A stretch of DNA of 64,000 bases. It comes from Novosphingopyxis iocasae (GTDB taxonomy: Bacteria; Pseudomonadota; Alphaproteobacteria; Sphingomonadales; Sphingomonadaceae). The notes beneath the pieces are model-generated. The model was not told where the DNA came from. It made no database searches and saw nothing but the letters and a program-made list of their open reading frames with translations. Numbering within the stretch: the first letter of the stretch is position 1; each line of letters opens with the position of its first letter. A program made the translations under genes and the position numbers. The stretch covers positions 2,976,501 to 3,040,500 of the forward strand of contig NZ_CP060495.1 of the NCBI RefSeq assembly GCF_014334095.1. The letters run 5' to 3'. Positions 33,370 through 41,889 of this stretch are shown here, in pieces.

Positions 33370-33879
33370 ATGGCCAAATTGCGCGAACCGCTACGCGAAA
33401 TCGCCGAGTGCGGGCTCCCCGCCGCGCTGGAAGCGGTGGGCGAGCGTTGGTCGTTCATGATCCTGCGTGCGTCCTTTAACGGCGTCCATCATTTCGAGGA
33501 ATTTCTGAGCGAACTCAGCATCGCGCGAAACATTCTGTCGGGCCGTCTGTCCAAACTGGTCGAGGTGGGCATCCTGAAGCGCACGCCGTCACCGGACGAT
33601 CGGCGCAAGATCATTTACCAGCTTACCGACAAGGGGCTGGACCTGCTGCCCGCCATGATTGCGCTGCGCCAGTGGGGCGAGCGGTGGGAGACCGGCGTGC
33701 CGTCCAACCCCGTGCTGTGCGACGAGCGGGACCGGCGCCCGATCAAGCCCGTCAGCATCCGCGCGCATGATGACCGGGAGATCGACCATCAGGGCCTCTG
33801 TTGGATCGACGAGAGCGAATTGCGGGAGCGCGGCCGGGATGGCGAGAACCAGGCGGTGAAAAAGCTCGCTGCCATCTGA
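33370..33879 (+). CDS. HxlR family transcriptional regulator
   Basis: A 169-residue winged helix protein. The HxlR pattern is clear: ALEAVGERWSFMILRASF, then HHFEEFLSELSIARNILSGR and LVEVGILKRTPSPDDRRKIIYQLT as the wing. HxlR proteins often answer to electrophiles or redox stress through an N-terminal Cys. Here a Cys lies near residue 14 (ECGLPAAL), at the usual place. GGAGAG precedes the chosen ATG. It is divergent from the small secreted protein. Confidence 0.9.
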   Translation: MAKLREPLREIAECGLPAALEAVGERWSFMILRASFNGVHHFEEFLSELSIARNILSGRLSKLVEVGILKRTPSPDDRRKIIYQLTDKGLDLLPAMIALRQWGERWETGVPSNPVLCDERDRRPIKPVSIRAHDDREIDHQGLCWIDESELRERGRDGENQAVKKLAAI

Positions 33880-33898
33880 AGGCGGTGTCGGGAAACTT

Positions 33899-34249
33899 TT
33901 AAAAAGGCATTTTCAGCCGCAGCATCATCCGTTTGCTGACGATGCCGGGCGCGATCGTTTCGGCCTCCACTTCCGCAGCGGCGCGCGTCCCGTTGCCGAG
34001 ATCGATTTCGGCCTTGTCGTTCGTTTCGAACCGCAGATCGAGACCGCCCACCCGATATCGATCCGGATCGGCCCGCACCACGATGACATTGTCCGTCACT
34101 TCGGACGGTAGCTCGGGAAGCTGCGAGAGATCGAAGGCGTTGAGTTCGTCCGCGGCGTGATCGCTGGCGGGGCGATCGGGTGGGGCAGGTGCGTCCGGCG
34201 GCGCGCCCGCCTGCAAAAGCAACAGCCACAAGAGCCCGTTCGCGCTCAC
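33899..34249 (-). CDS. Hypothetical exported protein
   Basis: Not recognised. From the GTG at 34249 it would be 116 residues with a short hydrophobic start (GLLWLLLLQAGA), then Pro/Ala/Asp-rich sequence and a beta-rich half ending in a RLKMPF segment. Longer in-frame starts exist (34315, 34360), but the latter abuts the divergent kinase gene and none has a good ribosome site. Similar short exported proteins with LLLLQAG leaders occur in sphingomonads. The start is uncertain. Confidence 0.5.
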   Translation of the reverse strand: MSANGLLWLLLLQAGAPPDAPAPPDRPASDHAADELNAFDLSQLPELPSEVTDNVIVVRADPDRYRVGGLDLRFETNDKAEIDLGNGTRAAAEVEAETIAPGIVSKRMMLRLKMPF

Positions 34250-34381
34250 TGTTGCGTACCGTTCAATGCAGATACCATCGCGCTCCCCCGCGTCCGTCCG
34301 TGCCGTTTCTAGCATGAGCGGTCGATGCGGGAACGCTAAATCGGTTGGGGCTCTCGGCACTTGCCGTTATGGGAAGGGGGG

Positions 34382-35530
34382 ATGGCGATCGTCGATCTTC
34401 CTTTCGAACCGTTCTTTTCCAACAAGAACCGGGCCTTCTGGAACCTGCATTCGGCTGGCTGGGCGGGCATTCTCGTGTTTCGCGCAGCGACGGGCCTCGC
34501 GAACGGGCAGCCGCTGAGCTTTCTGGTACCCGTCATCGTATCGACCATTACCGGCTATTCGATTTCGCTCATTCTCTCCAGCATCTACCGCGTCGTGTTC
34601 GATCGGCAATCGGCGGTGCTGTGGGGCACCTCGGTCGTCAGTCTTTCCGCGGCGATCGGGGCCTATGCTTTTATAGATGCCTGGGTGTTTCAGACCGTCA
34701 ATCCGGTCTCTGACACCAATTTTGCCCGCCTGCTGGTGGGGCAGCTGTTCATCGATGGGATCCTGCTGTCGGCCTGGTCCGCGCTCTACTTCGCGATCAA
34801 CTATTATGTGCGCGCCGAGGAGCAGGCCGATCAGCTCTTCCGGCTGGAGGCGCAGGCCACCAGCGCGCAGCTCACCATGCTGCGATACCAGCTCAACCCG
34901 CATTTCCTGTTCAACACGCTGAACAGCATTTCCACGCTGGTGCTTCTGAAGCAGACGGAGCCGGCCAATGCCATGCTGTCCCGCCTGTCCTCCTTCCTGC
35001 GATTTACGCTCGTCAACGAAGCGTCGGCGCGCGTGACGCTGGAGAAGGAAGTGGAAACGCTGAAGCTCTATCTCGATATCGAAAAGATGCGGTTCGAGGA
35101 TCGCCTGCGCCCCTCCTTTGAGATCGACGAGGAAGCCTGTGACGCGCTGATTCCGTCGCTATTGCTGCAACCGCTGGTCGAAAACGCCATCAAATATGCC
35201 GTGACGCCGAAGGAAGAAGGCGCCGATATCCGCGTGCGCGCGCAGTTGCTGGGATCGCGCGTTCGCATATCGGTGGCCGATACCGGCCCCGGCATGGCAG
35301 GGGCCAAGCCGAGCAAGGCGACATCGTCCACCGGCGTGGGCATGGCCAATACACGCGAACGACTCACCCAGGCCTATGGCCCGGACCACCGTTTCGACAT
35401 ATCGTCCCCTCCCGGCGGGGGGTTTGAGGTGATCGTCGAGATACCATATGAACACAAGGTCGAGCCGGGGAGCGAGACCAGCGATGCATCAGGGGGCACG
35501 CCTGAGCGCAGAGGAATGATAAACGCATGA
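34382..35530 (+). CDS. LytS-type sensor histidine kinase
   Basis: A 382-residue membrane kinase with about four N-terminal helices (residues 20-145), then a His_kinase domain. The phosphoacceptor histidine lies in QLNPHFLFNTLNSIS. The ATPase domain follows with LLLQPLVENAIKYAV (N box) and VADTGPGM plus GVGMANTRERL (G boxes). AAGGGGGG precedes the ATG at 34382. The stop overlaps the ATG of the response regulator, forming a two-gene system. The signal sensed is unknown. Confidence 0.93.
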   Translation: MAIVDLPFEPFFSNKNRAFWNLHSAGWAGILVFRAATGLANGQPLSFLVPVIVSTITGYSISLILSSIYRVVFDRQSAVLWGTSVVSLSAAIGAYAFIDAWVFQTVNPVSDTNFARLLVGQLFIDGILLSAWSALYFAINYYVRAEEQADQLFRLEAQATSAQLTMLRYQLNPHFLFNTLNSISTLVLLKQTEPANAMLSRLSSFLRFTLVNEASARVTLEKEVETLKLYLDIEKMRFEDRLRPSFEIDEEACDALIPSLLLQPLVENAIKYAVTPKEEGADIRVRAQLLGSRVRISVADTGPGMAGAKPSKATSSTGVGMANTRERLTQAYGPDHRFDISSPPGGGFEVIVEIPYEHKVEPGSETSDASGGTPERRGMINA

Positions 35531-36321
35531 CCATCCGCACCATCGTCGTCGATGACGAGAAATTGGCCATTCAGGGCCTGGAGCTGCGCCTTGCCAAGAT
35601 CGACGATGTCGAGGTCGTCGCTACCTGCAACAACGGGCGTGAGGCGATCCGCAAGATCAAGACGCTGAAGCCCGATCTGGTGTTTCTCGACATCCAGATG
35701 CCCGGCTTCGACGGATTCTCCGTGGTCCAGGGCGTCATGGACATCGATCCGCCGATGTTCGTCTTCGTTACCGCCTATTCGGACCATGCCGTGCGCGCGT
35801 TCGAGGCGCAGGCGATCGACTATCTGATGAAGCCGGTGGAGGAAGAGCGGCTGGCCGATACGATGGTGCGCATTCGCGAACGGATGGGCCATCGCAAGCA
35901 GACCGAAGAGGTCGAGCGGCTGCGCGAGGTGATCAACGAAGTCGCGCCCGAGGCGGTGGAAAACATCGCCAATGACGATGAAATGCACGGCCGGTACGAG
36001 CAACTGATCAACGTGAAGGACCGCGGCCAGATCTTCCGCGTGGATGTGGACACGATCGAACGGATCGACGCCGCCGGCGACTATATGTGCATCTACACCG
36101 CGGACAATTCGCTGATCTTGCGCGAGACCATGAAGGACCTGGAAAAGCGCCTCGATCCGCGCGTTTTCCAGCGCGTCCACCGTTCCACGATCGTCAATCT
36201 CAATCAGGTGCGCCAGGTGAAGCCGCATACCAATGGCGAGTGCTTCCTGGTGCTGGGCTCTGGCGCGCAGGTGAAGGTCAGCCGTAGCTACCGCGAGGTG
36301 GTCGCCCGCTTCGTACATTGA
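35527..36321 (+). CDS. LytTR response regulator
   Basis: A 264-residue partner of the upstream kinase. The receiver domain has the acidic pair VVDDE, the phosphoacceptor Asp in VFLDIQMPG, and VTAYSDHAVRAFE with KP at the usual spot. After a coiled linker the C-terminal LytTR DNA-binding domain has RVDVDTIERIDAAGDY and VHRSTIVNL. It starts by ATGA overlap with the kinase. The target promoters are not evident in the window. Confidence 0.95.
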   Translation: MTIRTIVVDDEKLAIQGLELRLAKIDDVEVVATCNNGREAIRKIKTLKPDLVFLDIQMPGFDGFSVVQGVMDIDPPMFVFVTAYSDHAVRAFEAQAIDYLMKPVEEERLADTMVRIRERMGHRKQTEEVERLREVINEVAPEAVENIANDDEMHGRYEQLINVKDRGQIFRVDVDTIERIDAAGDYMCIYTADNSLILRETMKDLEKRLDPRVFQRVHRSTIVNLNQVRQVKPHTNGECFLVLGSGAQVKVSRSYREVVARFVH

Positions 36322-36372
36322 GGGGGCGGTAGAGCGCGAAGCGCGAAAGGACCGCATCACGACGAACCGTAA

Positions 36373-36451
36373 GCCCTGAGCTTGTCGAAGGGCGTATCTC
36401 GCACGAGAACCCCGTTCGTATCGGATAAGCGCCCTTCGACGAGCTCAGGGC
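36373..36451. repeat. REPIN-like inverted repeat (locus B)
   Basis: Arms GCCCTGAGCTTGTCGAAGGG (from 36373) and its near-complement (36430-36451) differ at one base, allowing a G-U pair in RNA, around a 35-base centre. It lies between the convergent LytTR regulator and tadA, where it could end or stabilise both transcripts. Same family as loci A and C. Confidence 0.85.
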
Positions 36452-36489
36452 TGCGAACTTGTTTGACGAATGCGGGGCGGGGTGCGCGC

Positions 36490-36945
36490 CTAACGCCGTG
36501 CCTCGAAAAACTTCCTTAGCAGCGCTGCGGCTTCCTCCTCGCCGATCCCGCCATAGACCTCGGGACGGTGATGGATCGTCGGTTGCTCGAACAATCGCGG
36601 CCCATGCGTCGCCGCGCCACCTTTGGGATCGGGCGCGCCGTAATAGAGCCGCCGGATGCGCGCATGGGCAATCGCGCCCGCGCACATCGCACAGGGCTCC
36701 AGCGTTACGTAAAGATCGCAGCCGTTCAGCCGATCCGTGCCGAGCGTTCGCGCGGCATGGCGGATTGCGGCGATTTCGGCATGGGCGGTAGGATCGTGAT
36801 CGCTGATCGGACGGTTGCCGCCGCGCCCGATAATTTCGCCTCCATGCACGACAACGGCACCGACGGGAACTTCGCCCGCATCGGCCGCTGAGCGTGCAAG
36901 ATCGAGCGCCGCGCCCATGAAGAGCGCGGCGCGCTGAAGCGGCAC
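36490..36945 (-). CDS. tadA: tRNA-specific adenosine deaminase TadA
   Basis: A 151-residue zinc deaminase that converts A34 to inosine in tRNA-Arg(ACG). The zinc and catalytic residues are visible as HAE at residues 55-57 and PCAMC at 84-88. The C-terminal LFEQPTIHHRPEVYGGI is typical of TadA. The start is GTG, four bases after the Pmp3 stop; an ATG nine codons further in is possible but lacks a ribosome site. Likely co-transcribed with the two upstream small genes. Confidence 0.94.
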   Translation of the reverse strand: MPLQRAALFMGAALDLARSAADAGEVPVGAVVVHGGEIIGRGGNRPISDHDPTAHAEIAAIRHAARTLGTDRLNGCDLYVTLEPCAMCAGAIAHARIRRLYYGAPDPKGGAATHGPRLFEQPTIHHRPEVYGGIGEEEAAALLRKFFEARR

Positions 36946-36949
36946 GGAG

Positions 36950-37111
36950 TTATTCCGTCAGTACGACATAAACCGCGTAAACCTGCCCTGGCAGGTACAG
37001 CAAAATGGTCAGAACCAGGTCGATCCAGAAGGGTCTGGAAACACCCTTATGGATCAGCACCGCGACTGGCGGCAGTAGGATCGCCAGGATGATGAGGAGG
37101 ATTTTTTCCAT
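36950..37111 (-). CDS. YqaE/Pmp3 family membrane peptide
   Basis: A 53-residue peptide with two hydrophobic helices. ILLPPVAVLIHKG in the first and LYLPGQVYAVYVVL in the second are the Pmp3 signature. Members affect membrane potential or salt tolerance in yeast and plants; the bacterial role is unclear. It lies five bases after an acidic lipoprotein gene and four before tadA, so the three form one unit. Confidence 0.9.
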   Translation of the reverse strand: MEKILLIILAILLPPVAVLIHKGVSRPFWIDLVLTILLYLPGQVYAVYVVLTE

Positions 37112-37116
37112 GACGA

Positions 37117-37383
37117 TTACTGCTGGTCTGCTGGCTCGACATTGATGTCGGGCACGGTGACCTTTTCCTTATCGGTGGTCACATCCACCTCGGGCACGGT
37201 CACTTCAGTGGTTTCGGTGCCCACGTTCACGTCGGCGGTATCGACGTCATATTCGGGCAGCTGACCGGCATCGGCTTCGACATCCAGTTCGGGCGCTTCG
37301 CCTTCTTCGGTTTTGTCGACACTGCAGGCTGCGAGACTGAGGCCCAATGCGGCAACGGAAATCAGCGGTAGGGATTTGGTCAT
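37117..37383 (-). CDS. Small acidic lipoprotein
   Basis: An 88-residue protein with lipobox LSLAAC (Cys 20) after MTKSLPLISVAALG. The mature part is strongly acidic and made of short Val/Asp/Glu/Thr strands (VTVPEVDVTTD, VTVPDINVEPA). No known domain is recognised. GGAA eight bases upstream supports the ATG at 37383 over a TTG four codons earlier. It leads the Pmp3-tadA unit and resembles in style the lipoprotein at 38315-38653. Confidence 0.72.
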   Translation of the reverse strand: MTKSLPLISVAALGLSLAACSVDKTEEGEAPELDVEADAGQLPEYDVDTADVNVGTETTEVTVPEVDVTTDKEKVTVPDINVEPADQQ

Positions 37384-37623
37384 CAATAATTCCAATTGTT
37401 TCGGTTTCGATTCATTCGGTCAACGGCCCCCTGCGATGGGAGTTCCGTTCATTCCCGCAGCCGGTTTCCGCTGGCCCCCCTGTGCCCCGCTCATTTCGGA
37501 AGGAACGACGACGCGTACTGCCCCTCCAAAAAAGGCGAGCGAAAGATTGCAGTTTTTTGAAACCTACGTGGAGCAAATATGATCGTCTGTTGCTCTTGCC
37601 GCGCGGGGGCGGGATAAGGGCAC

Positions 37624-38307
37624 ATGGCGCAAGGCGAAAAAAAGAATGATCGACCGATCGAGCGAATCCAGCAGAATGTGCTGGCTCGCAGCGAACGGCG
37701 ACTGCTGAATTGGCTCTGCGCGCGGCTCCCCGCTTGGGTGACCCCCGATCGGCTGACCACATTCGGGATGGTCGGATCGCTCGCCATCTTTCTCGGTTAT
37801 GCGCTGAGCGGAGAAGGGCGCGACTGGCTGTGGCTCGCGGTTGCCGGTTATTTCGTTCAATGGTTCGGCGATTCGCTGGACGGCAGCATCGCGCGCTGGC
37901 GGAAAATCGAGCGTCCGCGTTTCGGCTATTTCATCGATCACAGCTGTGACGGCATCACGACGCTGCTGATCCTCGCGGGGCTGGGCCTGAGCCCCTATCT
38001 TCGCCTCGACATCGCGCTGCTGACGCTATCGGGCTATCTGCTTCTGTCGATCCACGCCTATCTTTCGGTCCATGTGATGGGCGAGATGAAGCTGTCATAC
38101 CTCTCCGCCGGCCCCACGGAATTGCGATTCGTGCTGCTGGGACTGACGGCGATGATGTATGCGATGGGTCCGACAGCCAATTGGGTGGCGGGACTGTCGC
38201 TGTTCGATTGCCTTATCGGCGCGGTCGGTGTGCTGTTCATCGTACTGTTCGTGATTCAGACGATGACCGTGGCGCAGCGACTCGCTGCGGGCGGTGAGCA
38301 ACGCTAA
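37624..38307 (+). CDS. CDP-alcohol phosphatidyltransferase family protein
   Basis: A 227-residue integral membrane enzyme with about five or six helices that would join a CDP-linked lipid or alcohol to an acceptor. The catalytic motif DGSIARWRKIERPRFGYFID continues into HSCD, giving the full DGxxARx8GxxxDxxxD signature. The acceptor is unknown. It is flanked on both sides by opposite-strand genes for small acidic lipoproteins. Confidence 0.9.
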   Translation: MAQGEKKNDRPIERIQQNVLARSERRLLNWLCARLPAWVTPDRLTTFGMVGSLAIFLGYALSGEGRDWLWLAVAGYFVQWFGDSLDGSIARWRKIERPRFGYFIDHSCDGITTLLILAGLGLSPYLRLDIALLTLSGYLLLSIHAYLSVHVMGEMKLSYLSAGPTELRFVLLGLTAMMYAMGPTANWVAGLSLFDCLIGAVGVLFIVLFVIQTMTVAQRLAAGGEQR

Positions 38308-38314
38308 CGGGGTT

Positions 38315-38653
38315 TTACCGGCCGTTTGTGCGCACTTCGGCATCGGGCGTGTTGACGCGCACCGAGCCGGGGTCGGCGCGCACGCCGGAAGCATCAATGG
38401 TGGCCGACGGGCTGTCGATCGCGATTTCCGGGGCGCGTGCGTCCACGCTGGCGTTCACATCCGCCGATTCGTCCGGCAGCACCACCTCATCTGCGTTCGT
38501 GGCGGCGGCGGGATCAACCTCGGTGCCGCCCGTCATGTCGCCCTGCGCGGTTTCCGCGGTCGCTTCGGCCGCAGGCGTGTCGCTGGTCGACCCGCACGCG
38601 GCGAGCGACGCGGTGAGGGCAAGGCTGGACAGGGCGAGAAGAACGGGGCGCAT
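38315..38653 (-). CDS. Small acidic lipoprotein
   Basis: A 112-residue protein with lipobox ASLAAC (Cys 19) and a mature part rich in Ala, Asp, Thr and Val with repeated strand-like pieces (PEIAIDSPSATIDASGV, PGSVRVNTPDAEV). AGGAGCC precedes the ATG. No known domain. It ends 7 bases from the convergent phosphatidyltransferase stop. Similar in composition to the product of 37117-37383, though clear homology cannot be claimed by eye. Confidence 0.72.
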   Translation of the reverse strand: MRPVLLALSSLALTASLAACGSTSDTPAAEATAETAQGDMTGGTEVDPAAATNADEVVLPDESADVNASVDARAPEIAIDSPSATIDASGVRADPGSVRVNTPDAEVRTNGR

Positions 38654-38757
38654 GGGATTGGCTCCTTGCTGTATTGATCGTCGGTTCATGGTCATAACGG
38701 ATGCGCAGCGAACGTGGTTCCGGGGCGGGAAACCGTGCTGCAAGATGCCAGGGGGCG

Positions 38758-38786
38758 TTGACGCGTCCTGTGATCCCGGCTAAAGG
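38758..38786 (+). promoter_or_regulatory. Putative rpmB promoter
   Basis: TTGACG (38758-38763) and TAAAGG (38781-38786) are separated by exactly 17 bp, 40 bases before the rpmB start. Confidence 0.65.
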
Positions 38787-38825
38787 CCCCGCTTTCCATT
38801 CCTCAGAGACGACCGGGAACGAACG

Positions 38826-39113
38826 ATGTCGCGCATCTGCGAACTGACGGGCAAGGGCCGCATGATCGGCAACAATGTGAGCCACGCCAACAACAAGACC
38901 AAGCGGGTTTTCCTGCCGAACCTGCAGGACGTGACGCTGCTGTCCGACGCGCTGGACCGGGGCTTCAAGTTCCGCGTCTCGACCGCCGGCTTGCGCTCTG
39001 TCGAGCATAATGGCGGCCTCGACAACTGGCTGATGAAGACCTCCGACACCAAGCTGAGCGATCGCGCCCGCAAGGTGAAGAAGGAAGTCAGCAAGAAGCT
39101 TGCCGCCGCCTGA
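38826..39113 (+). CDS. rpmB: 50S ribosomal protein L28
   Basis: A 95-residue ribosomal protein. [20 protein letters not shown] and [11 protein letters not shown] are the L28 signature. It is a single-gene unit with its own promoter and a strong terminator. No paired Cys zinc motif is present apart from Cys5. Confidence 0.98.
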   Translation: MSRICELTGKGRMIGNNVSHANNKTKRVFLPNLQDVTLLSDALDRGFKFRVSTAGLRSVEHNGGLDNWLMKTSDTKLSDRARKVKKEVSKKLAAA

Positions 39114-39148
39114 GGGCGGATACGCTTCACCGACTTTTCGGAAATTCA

Positions 39149-39187
39149 CAAAAACCCCGCTGTCCGACGTGGGACGGCGGGGTTTTT
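39149..39187 (+). terminator. Terminator after rpmB
   Basis: AAAAACCCCGC at the left pairs with GCGGGGTTTTT at the right, with an inner GTCC/GGAC stem. It is symmetric and can also end transcription from the opposite strand. Confidence 0.9.
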
Positions 39188-39238
39188 GCGTGTGCTGCGA
39201 ACCCGGTTGCAGCGTTGCAACGCGCTATTTGGATTACG

Positions 39239-39658
39239 TCAGGAGCGCGTGATCAGAGCGGTCTCGCTAAGCTCGATGACCGGCACCTCCCAAGGGTGTG
39301 CGGCCAGGATCGCTTCGATGGCACGGTCCACGGCCTCCTGCGGCGCATCCGACGGGATGTAGACCGTCAGGATCGCCGTCGGAGACAGGGCCGCCGTATC
39401 GGCGTCTCCCAGCGTGGGCCGGGCGTCCGGGCCGGGCGTGAAGCTTTCCAGGCCGGTCGTGAGCTCGATCACGGACCGGTAGATACCGAAATCACCGAGC
39501 GGATTGTCGGCGCGGATCAGGTCGATTATGGCTGTGAACGCGCCCGCCTGCGCCGCCGTCGGCAGCTCCCCGCGCATCAGCGGCGCAAGCGCTTCCCGAT
39601 CGATCGGGCAATAGACCTTCAGGGCCCTTACGGCCCGGACGCCATGCCCGGACGTCAC
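39239..39658 (-). CDS. NIF3/YqfO-insert-like small protein
   Basis: A 139-residue protein of unknown function. Two halves recall the ferredoxin-like/CutA-type domain seen in YqfO and stand-alone NIF3-related proteins: VYCPIDREALAPLMRGEL early, ESFTPGPDARPTLGD in the middle, and VYIPSDAPQEAVDRAIEA followed by AHPWEVPVIEL (compare the HPYEEP motif). This is a by-eye match. The start is GTG, overlapping the stop of the upstream membrane-protein gene as GTGA. Confidence 0.6.
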   Translation of the reverse strand: MTSGHGVRAVRALKVYCPIDREALAPLMRGELPTAAQAGAFTAIIDLIRADNPLGDFGIYRSVIELTTGLESFTPGPDARPTLGDADTAALSPTAILTVYIPSDAPQEAVDRAIEAILAAHPWEVPVIELSETALITRS

Positions 39659-40668
39659 GGCGCAATTCTTCCCAGCCGCCAGCGCAGCAACCGGACGAAC
39701 GCTTCCGGATCGTCCAAGCGGAAGGCGATTTTGCTATAGGCGCGAGAGCCCTTGACGAGCGAGGGCCGCTGAACCGGCGGGTCGAGCACCAGCAGGATAT
39801 TGGGCCATGCCAGCAGCGCGGCGTTGAAGCCTCCCGGTTCGCGGACCTGCGCTCCGCTAAACCCGGTTTCGATGCGTGCGATCGATTCGAACGGGATCAG
39901 CTGATCGATCAAGAAGCCGGTGCGAACGCGCACCCCCTCCGGCGTCAGCAGAACCGGCCGGAAGCGGAAGGATTTGATGAAGCCGACCAGATAGACGAAC
40001 CCGGCATCGCTGATGACGAACAGGATCATGGCTGCCGTGCGGCTCCAATGGCCCAGCAGCAGATGATAGACGGTCATTTCGATCGCGCTCAGCACCAGCA
40101 TGACGGCGCACATCGGCGCCAGATGGCGGTGATAGGAAAAGGCGCGGCAGTCTGCTGGAACATCGGCCGGCCCGCCCCAGCGGAACAATGCCATGTGAAG
40201 GATCGCCAGTTCCGCCGCGGCCAGACGAACCAGTGCGGGCGGCAGGACTTCGGAGGCTGCGGCGATCCATCCGGCTTTGCGGTCCTGATGGGCGCGCAGC
40301 GATTTGCCCGCCCGGATCAACCCCCATGCGATATGACCGACCAGAAACGTCCCCATGACGGCGAGAATGGCCGGAGTCGCCAAGGCCATGTCCCGCAAGG
40401 CAAGCGGTGCGCCGGCCAGAACGGTAAAGCTAGCCATGGCCAGCACGCCGAGCACCGCTTTTGCGCCGGGCTTGCCGGATGAGCGGGCGAGGAGCGACAG
40501 CATCATCGTGTCGGACGCGATCCACCAGAAGAGCAGCAAGGCGATGAGCGGATAGGCCGCCGCGAGCGAGGTGCGTGCGGCGAGGCCCGCGAGGACGAGG
40601 ATGATGAAAGGGGCCGCCTTCATGGCCAGCGTCCGCTGCCACGGCCTGCCGAATTGATCCGCCGTCAT
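39655..40668 (-). CDS. Membrane protein with C-terminal PH-like domain, function unknown
   Basis: A 337-residue protein with about six or seven hydrophobic helices in residues 15-235, then a soluble beta-rich end. VLLTPEGVRVRTGFLIDQLI, SIARIETGF and NILLVLDPPVQ recall bacterial PH (bPH) domains, where the first strand reads a membrane protein's setting. No enzyme motif is seen. The stop overlaps the GTG of the small NIF3-like protein, so the two are made together, a pairing I do not recognise. Confidence 0.65.
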   Translation of the reverse strand: MTADQFGRPWQRTLAMKAAPFIILVLAGLAARTSLAAAYPLIALLLFWWIASDTMMLSLLARSSGKPGAKAVLGVLAMASFTVLAGAPLALRDMALATPAILAVMGTFLVGHIAWGLIRAGKSLRAHQDRKAGWIAAASEVLPPALVRLAAAELAILHMALFRWGGPADVPADCRAFSYHRHLAPMCAVMLVLSAIEMTVYHLLLGHWSRTAAMILFVISDAGFVYLVGFIKSFRFRPVLLTPEGVRVRTGFLIDQLIPFESIARIETGFSGAQVREPGGFNAALLAWPNILLVLDPPVQRPSLVKGSRAYSKIAFRLDDPEAFVRLLRWRLGRIAP

Positions 40669-40771
40669 GCCAACCCCCCGTCTTGCTGCCAGGTACAGGA
40701 TGCCTTTGCGGCCTTTCTTCTACGCTTTTTGCAGACGACCGGCGAGGCGAATCGCGCTTGCGGACGAAGAT

Positions 40772-41866
40772 TCAGTTCAGACTGTCGAAGCCCGGGCCGG
40801 TCGTGGCGGAAGGCTCCTTGGGCAGAGCGAACTTCATCAGCAGGGTTCGCTGGAAGGCGTTGAAATTGTCGTCGCTGGCGATCCAGACGATGTTTTGTCC
40901 GCCCTCCTGCGTGACGGCCAACGCTTCCATGTTATCGACCGCGAGGGGCGATTCGAGCTGGGCCAGCAGCGTGCCGCGCACCCGGGCGCCGGGACGGATC
41001 GCGGTGGCGTCGATCACCGTCAGCGCCGCCGAGAGGCCGGTGGGAAAGGCGAGGCGGCGGTTCAGCACCAGCAGCCGCCCGTCCGGCAGCACCTTGGCAT
41101 CGGTGGCGCGGAAACCCTCGGGCGGAAGATAGGCGAAGCGTTGCGGCTCCTGCTTCACACTGGGCTGACCTGGCCAGATGAGCCCTTCATAGCCGCCGCC
41201 TTGCGCCTTCCCTTTTTCGCTGATGACGATGAAGCGGCCATCGGCAAGGCGGGCCAGCGCCTCGCCTCCGCCATTGCTGGGCCAGCGCTTCATCGCCTTG
41301 GGGCGGATCGTCTCCAGTTCCCGGCTGAGGTCCGGCGAATAGCGGCGTAGCGAAGAGCGGTTTTCAAAGCTGATCCAATATTCCCCGGTCTCCGGCACCC
41401 GCACGATCGATTCCGAATCGCGCTCCTCATATTCCGGTTCTTCCTTCTGATTGCCGCGCCAGGGCAGCGGACGGATGAACGGATCGACGATCGCGCCGCC
41501 CGGGGCGATGCGGAAGTCAATCAGCGTCGCGCCGTCGCCCAGCGCCACGAAACGGCCATCCGGCAGCGCTTCGAGCGAGGAGATACCGCCGAACCGGTCG
41601 TTCTCGCTTTCCAGCACCCAGGCGCCCAGAAAGCGCAGTTTTCCCAGCTCGGTGCGCGAAGGATTGCGCGGATCAAGCGGAATGGAATTGCTGGAAATCA
41701 CCTGATCATTATTAGGTCGGTGCTGCCGATCGCCGCTCAGCGCCATCCAGGATAGCGCGATGAGCAGGGCGATAACCAGCAGGGTGCGCCGCCGCTTAAA
41801 TGTCAATCTGTTAATCTTAATGACGCTTTTCCTGAACGGAGGATAAAAGAGACATTCAGCGGCCAC
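40772..41866 (-). CDS. Esterase-like/phytase-like beta-propeller protein
   Basis: Up to 364 residues. A membrane anchor or signal (LLVIALLIALSWMAL) is followed by a propeller-type region with GGISSLEALPDGRFVALGD, RDSESIVRVPETGEYWIS, GGGEALARLADGRFIVISEK and VDNMEALAV. These fit the family annotated as esterase-like activity of phytase. The outermost start is GTG at 41866; a TTG at 41806 just before the basic RRR and the hydrophobic run is equally plausible, and neither has a clear ribosome site. Confidence 0.75.
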   Translation of the reverse strand: MAAECLFYPPFRKSVIKINRLTFKRRRTLLVIALLIALSWMALSGDRQHRPNNDQVISSNSIPLDPRNPSRTELGKLRFLGAWVLESENDRFGGISSLEALPDGRFVALGDGATLIDFRIAPGGAIVDPFIRPLPWRGNQKEEPEYEERDSESIVRVPETGEYWISFENRSSLRRYSPDLSRELETIRPKAMKRWPSNGGGEALARLADGRFIVISEKGKAQGGGYEGLIWPGQPSVKQEPQRFAYLPPEGFRATDAKVLPDGRLLVLNRRLAFPTGLSAALTVIDATAIRPGARVRGTLLAQLESPLAVDNMEALAVTQEGGQNIVWIASDDNFNAFQRTLLMKFALPKEPSATTGPGFDSLN

Positions 41867-41889
41867 TCAACGCCAACTGTCCATAACAA

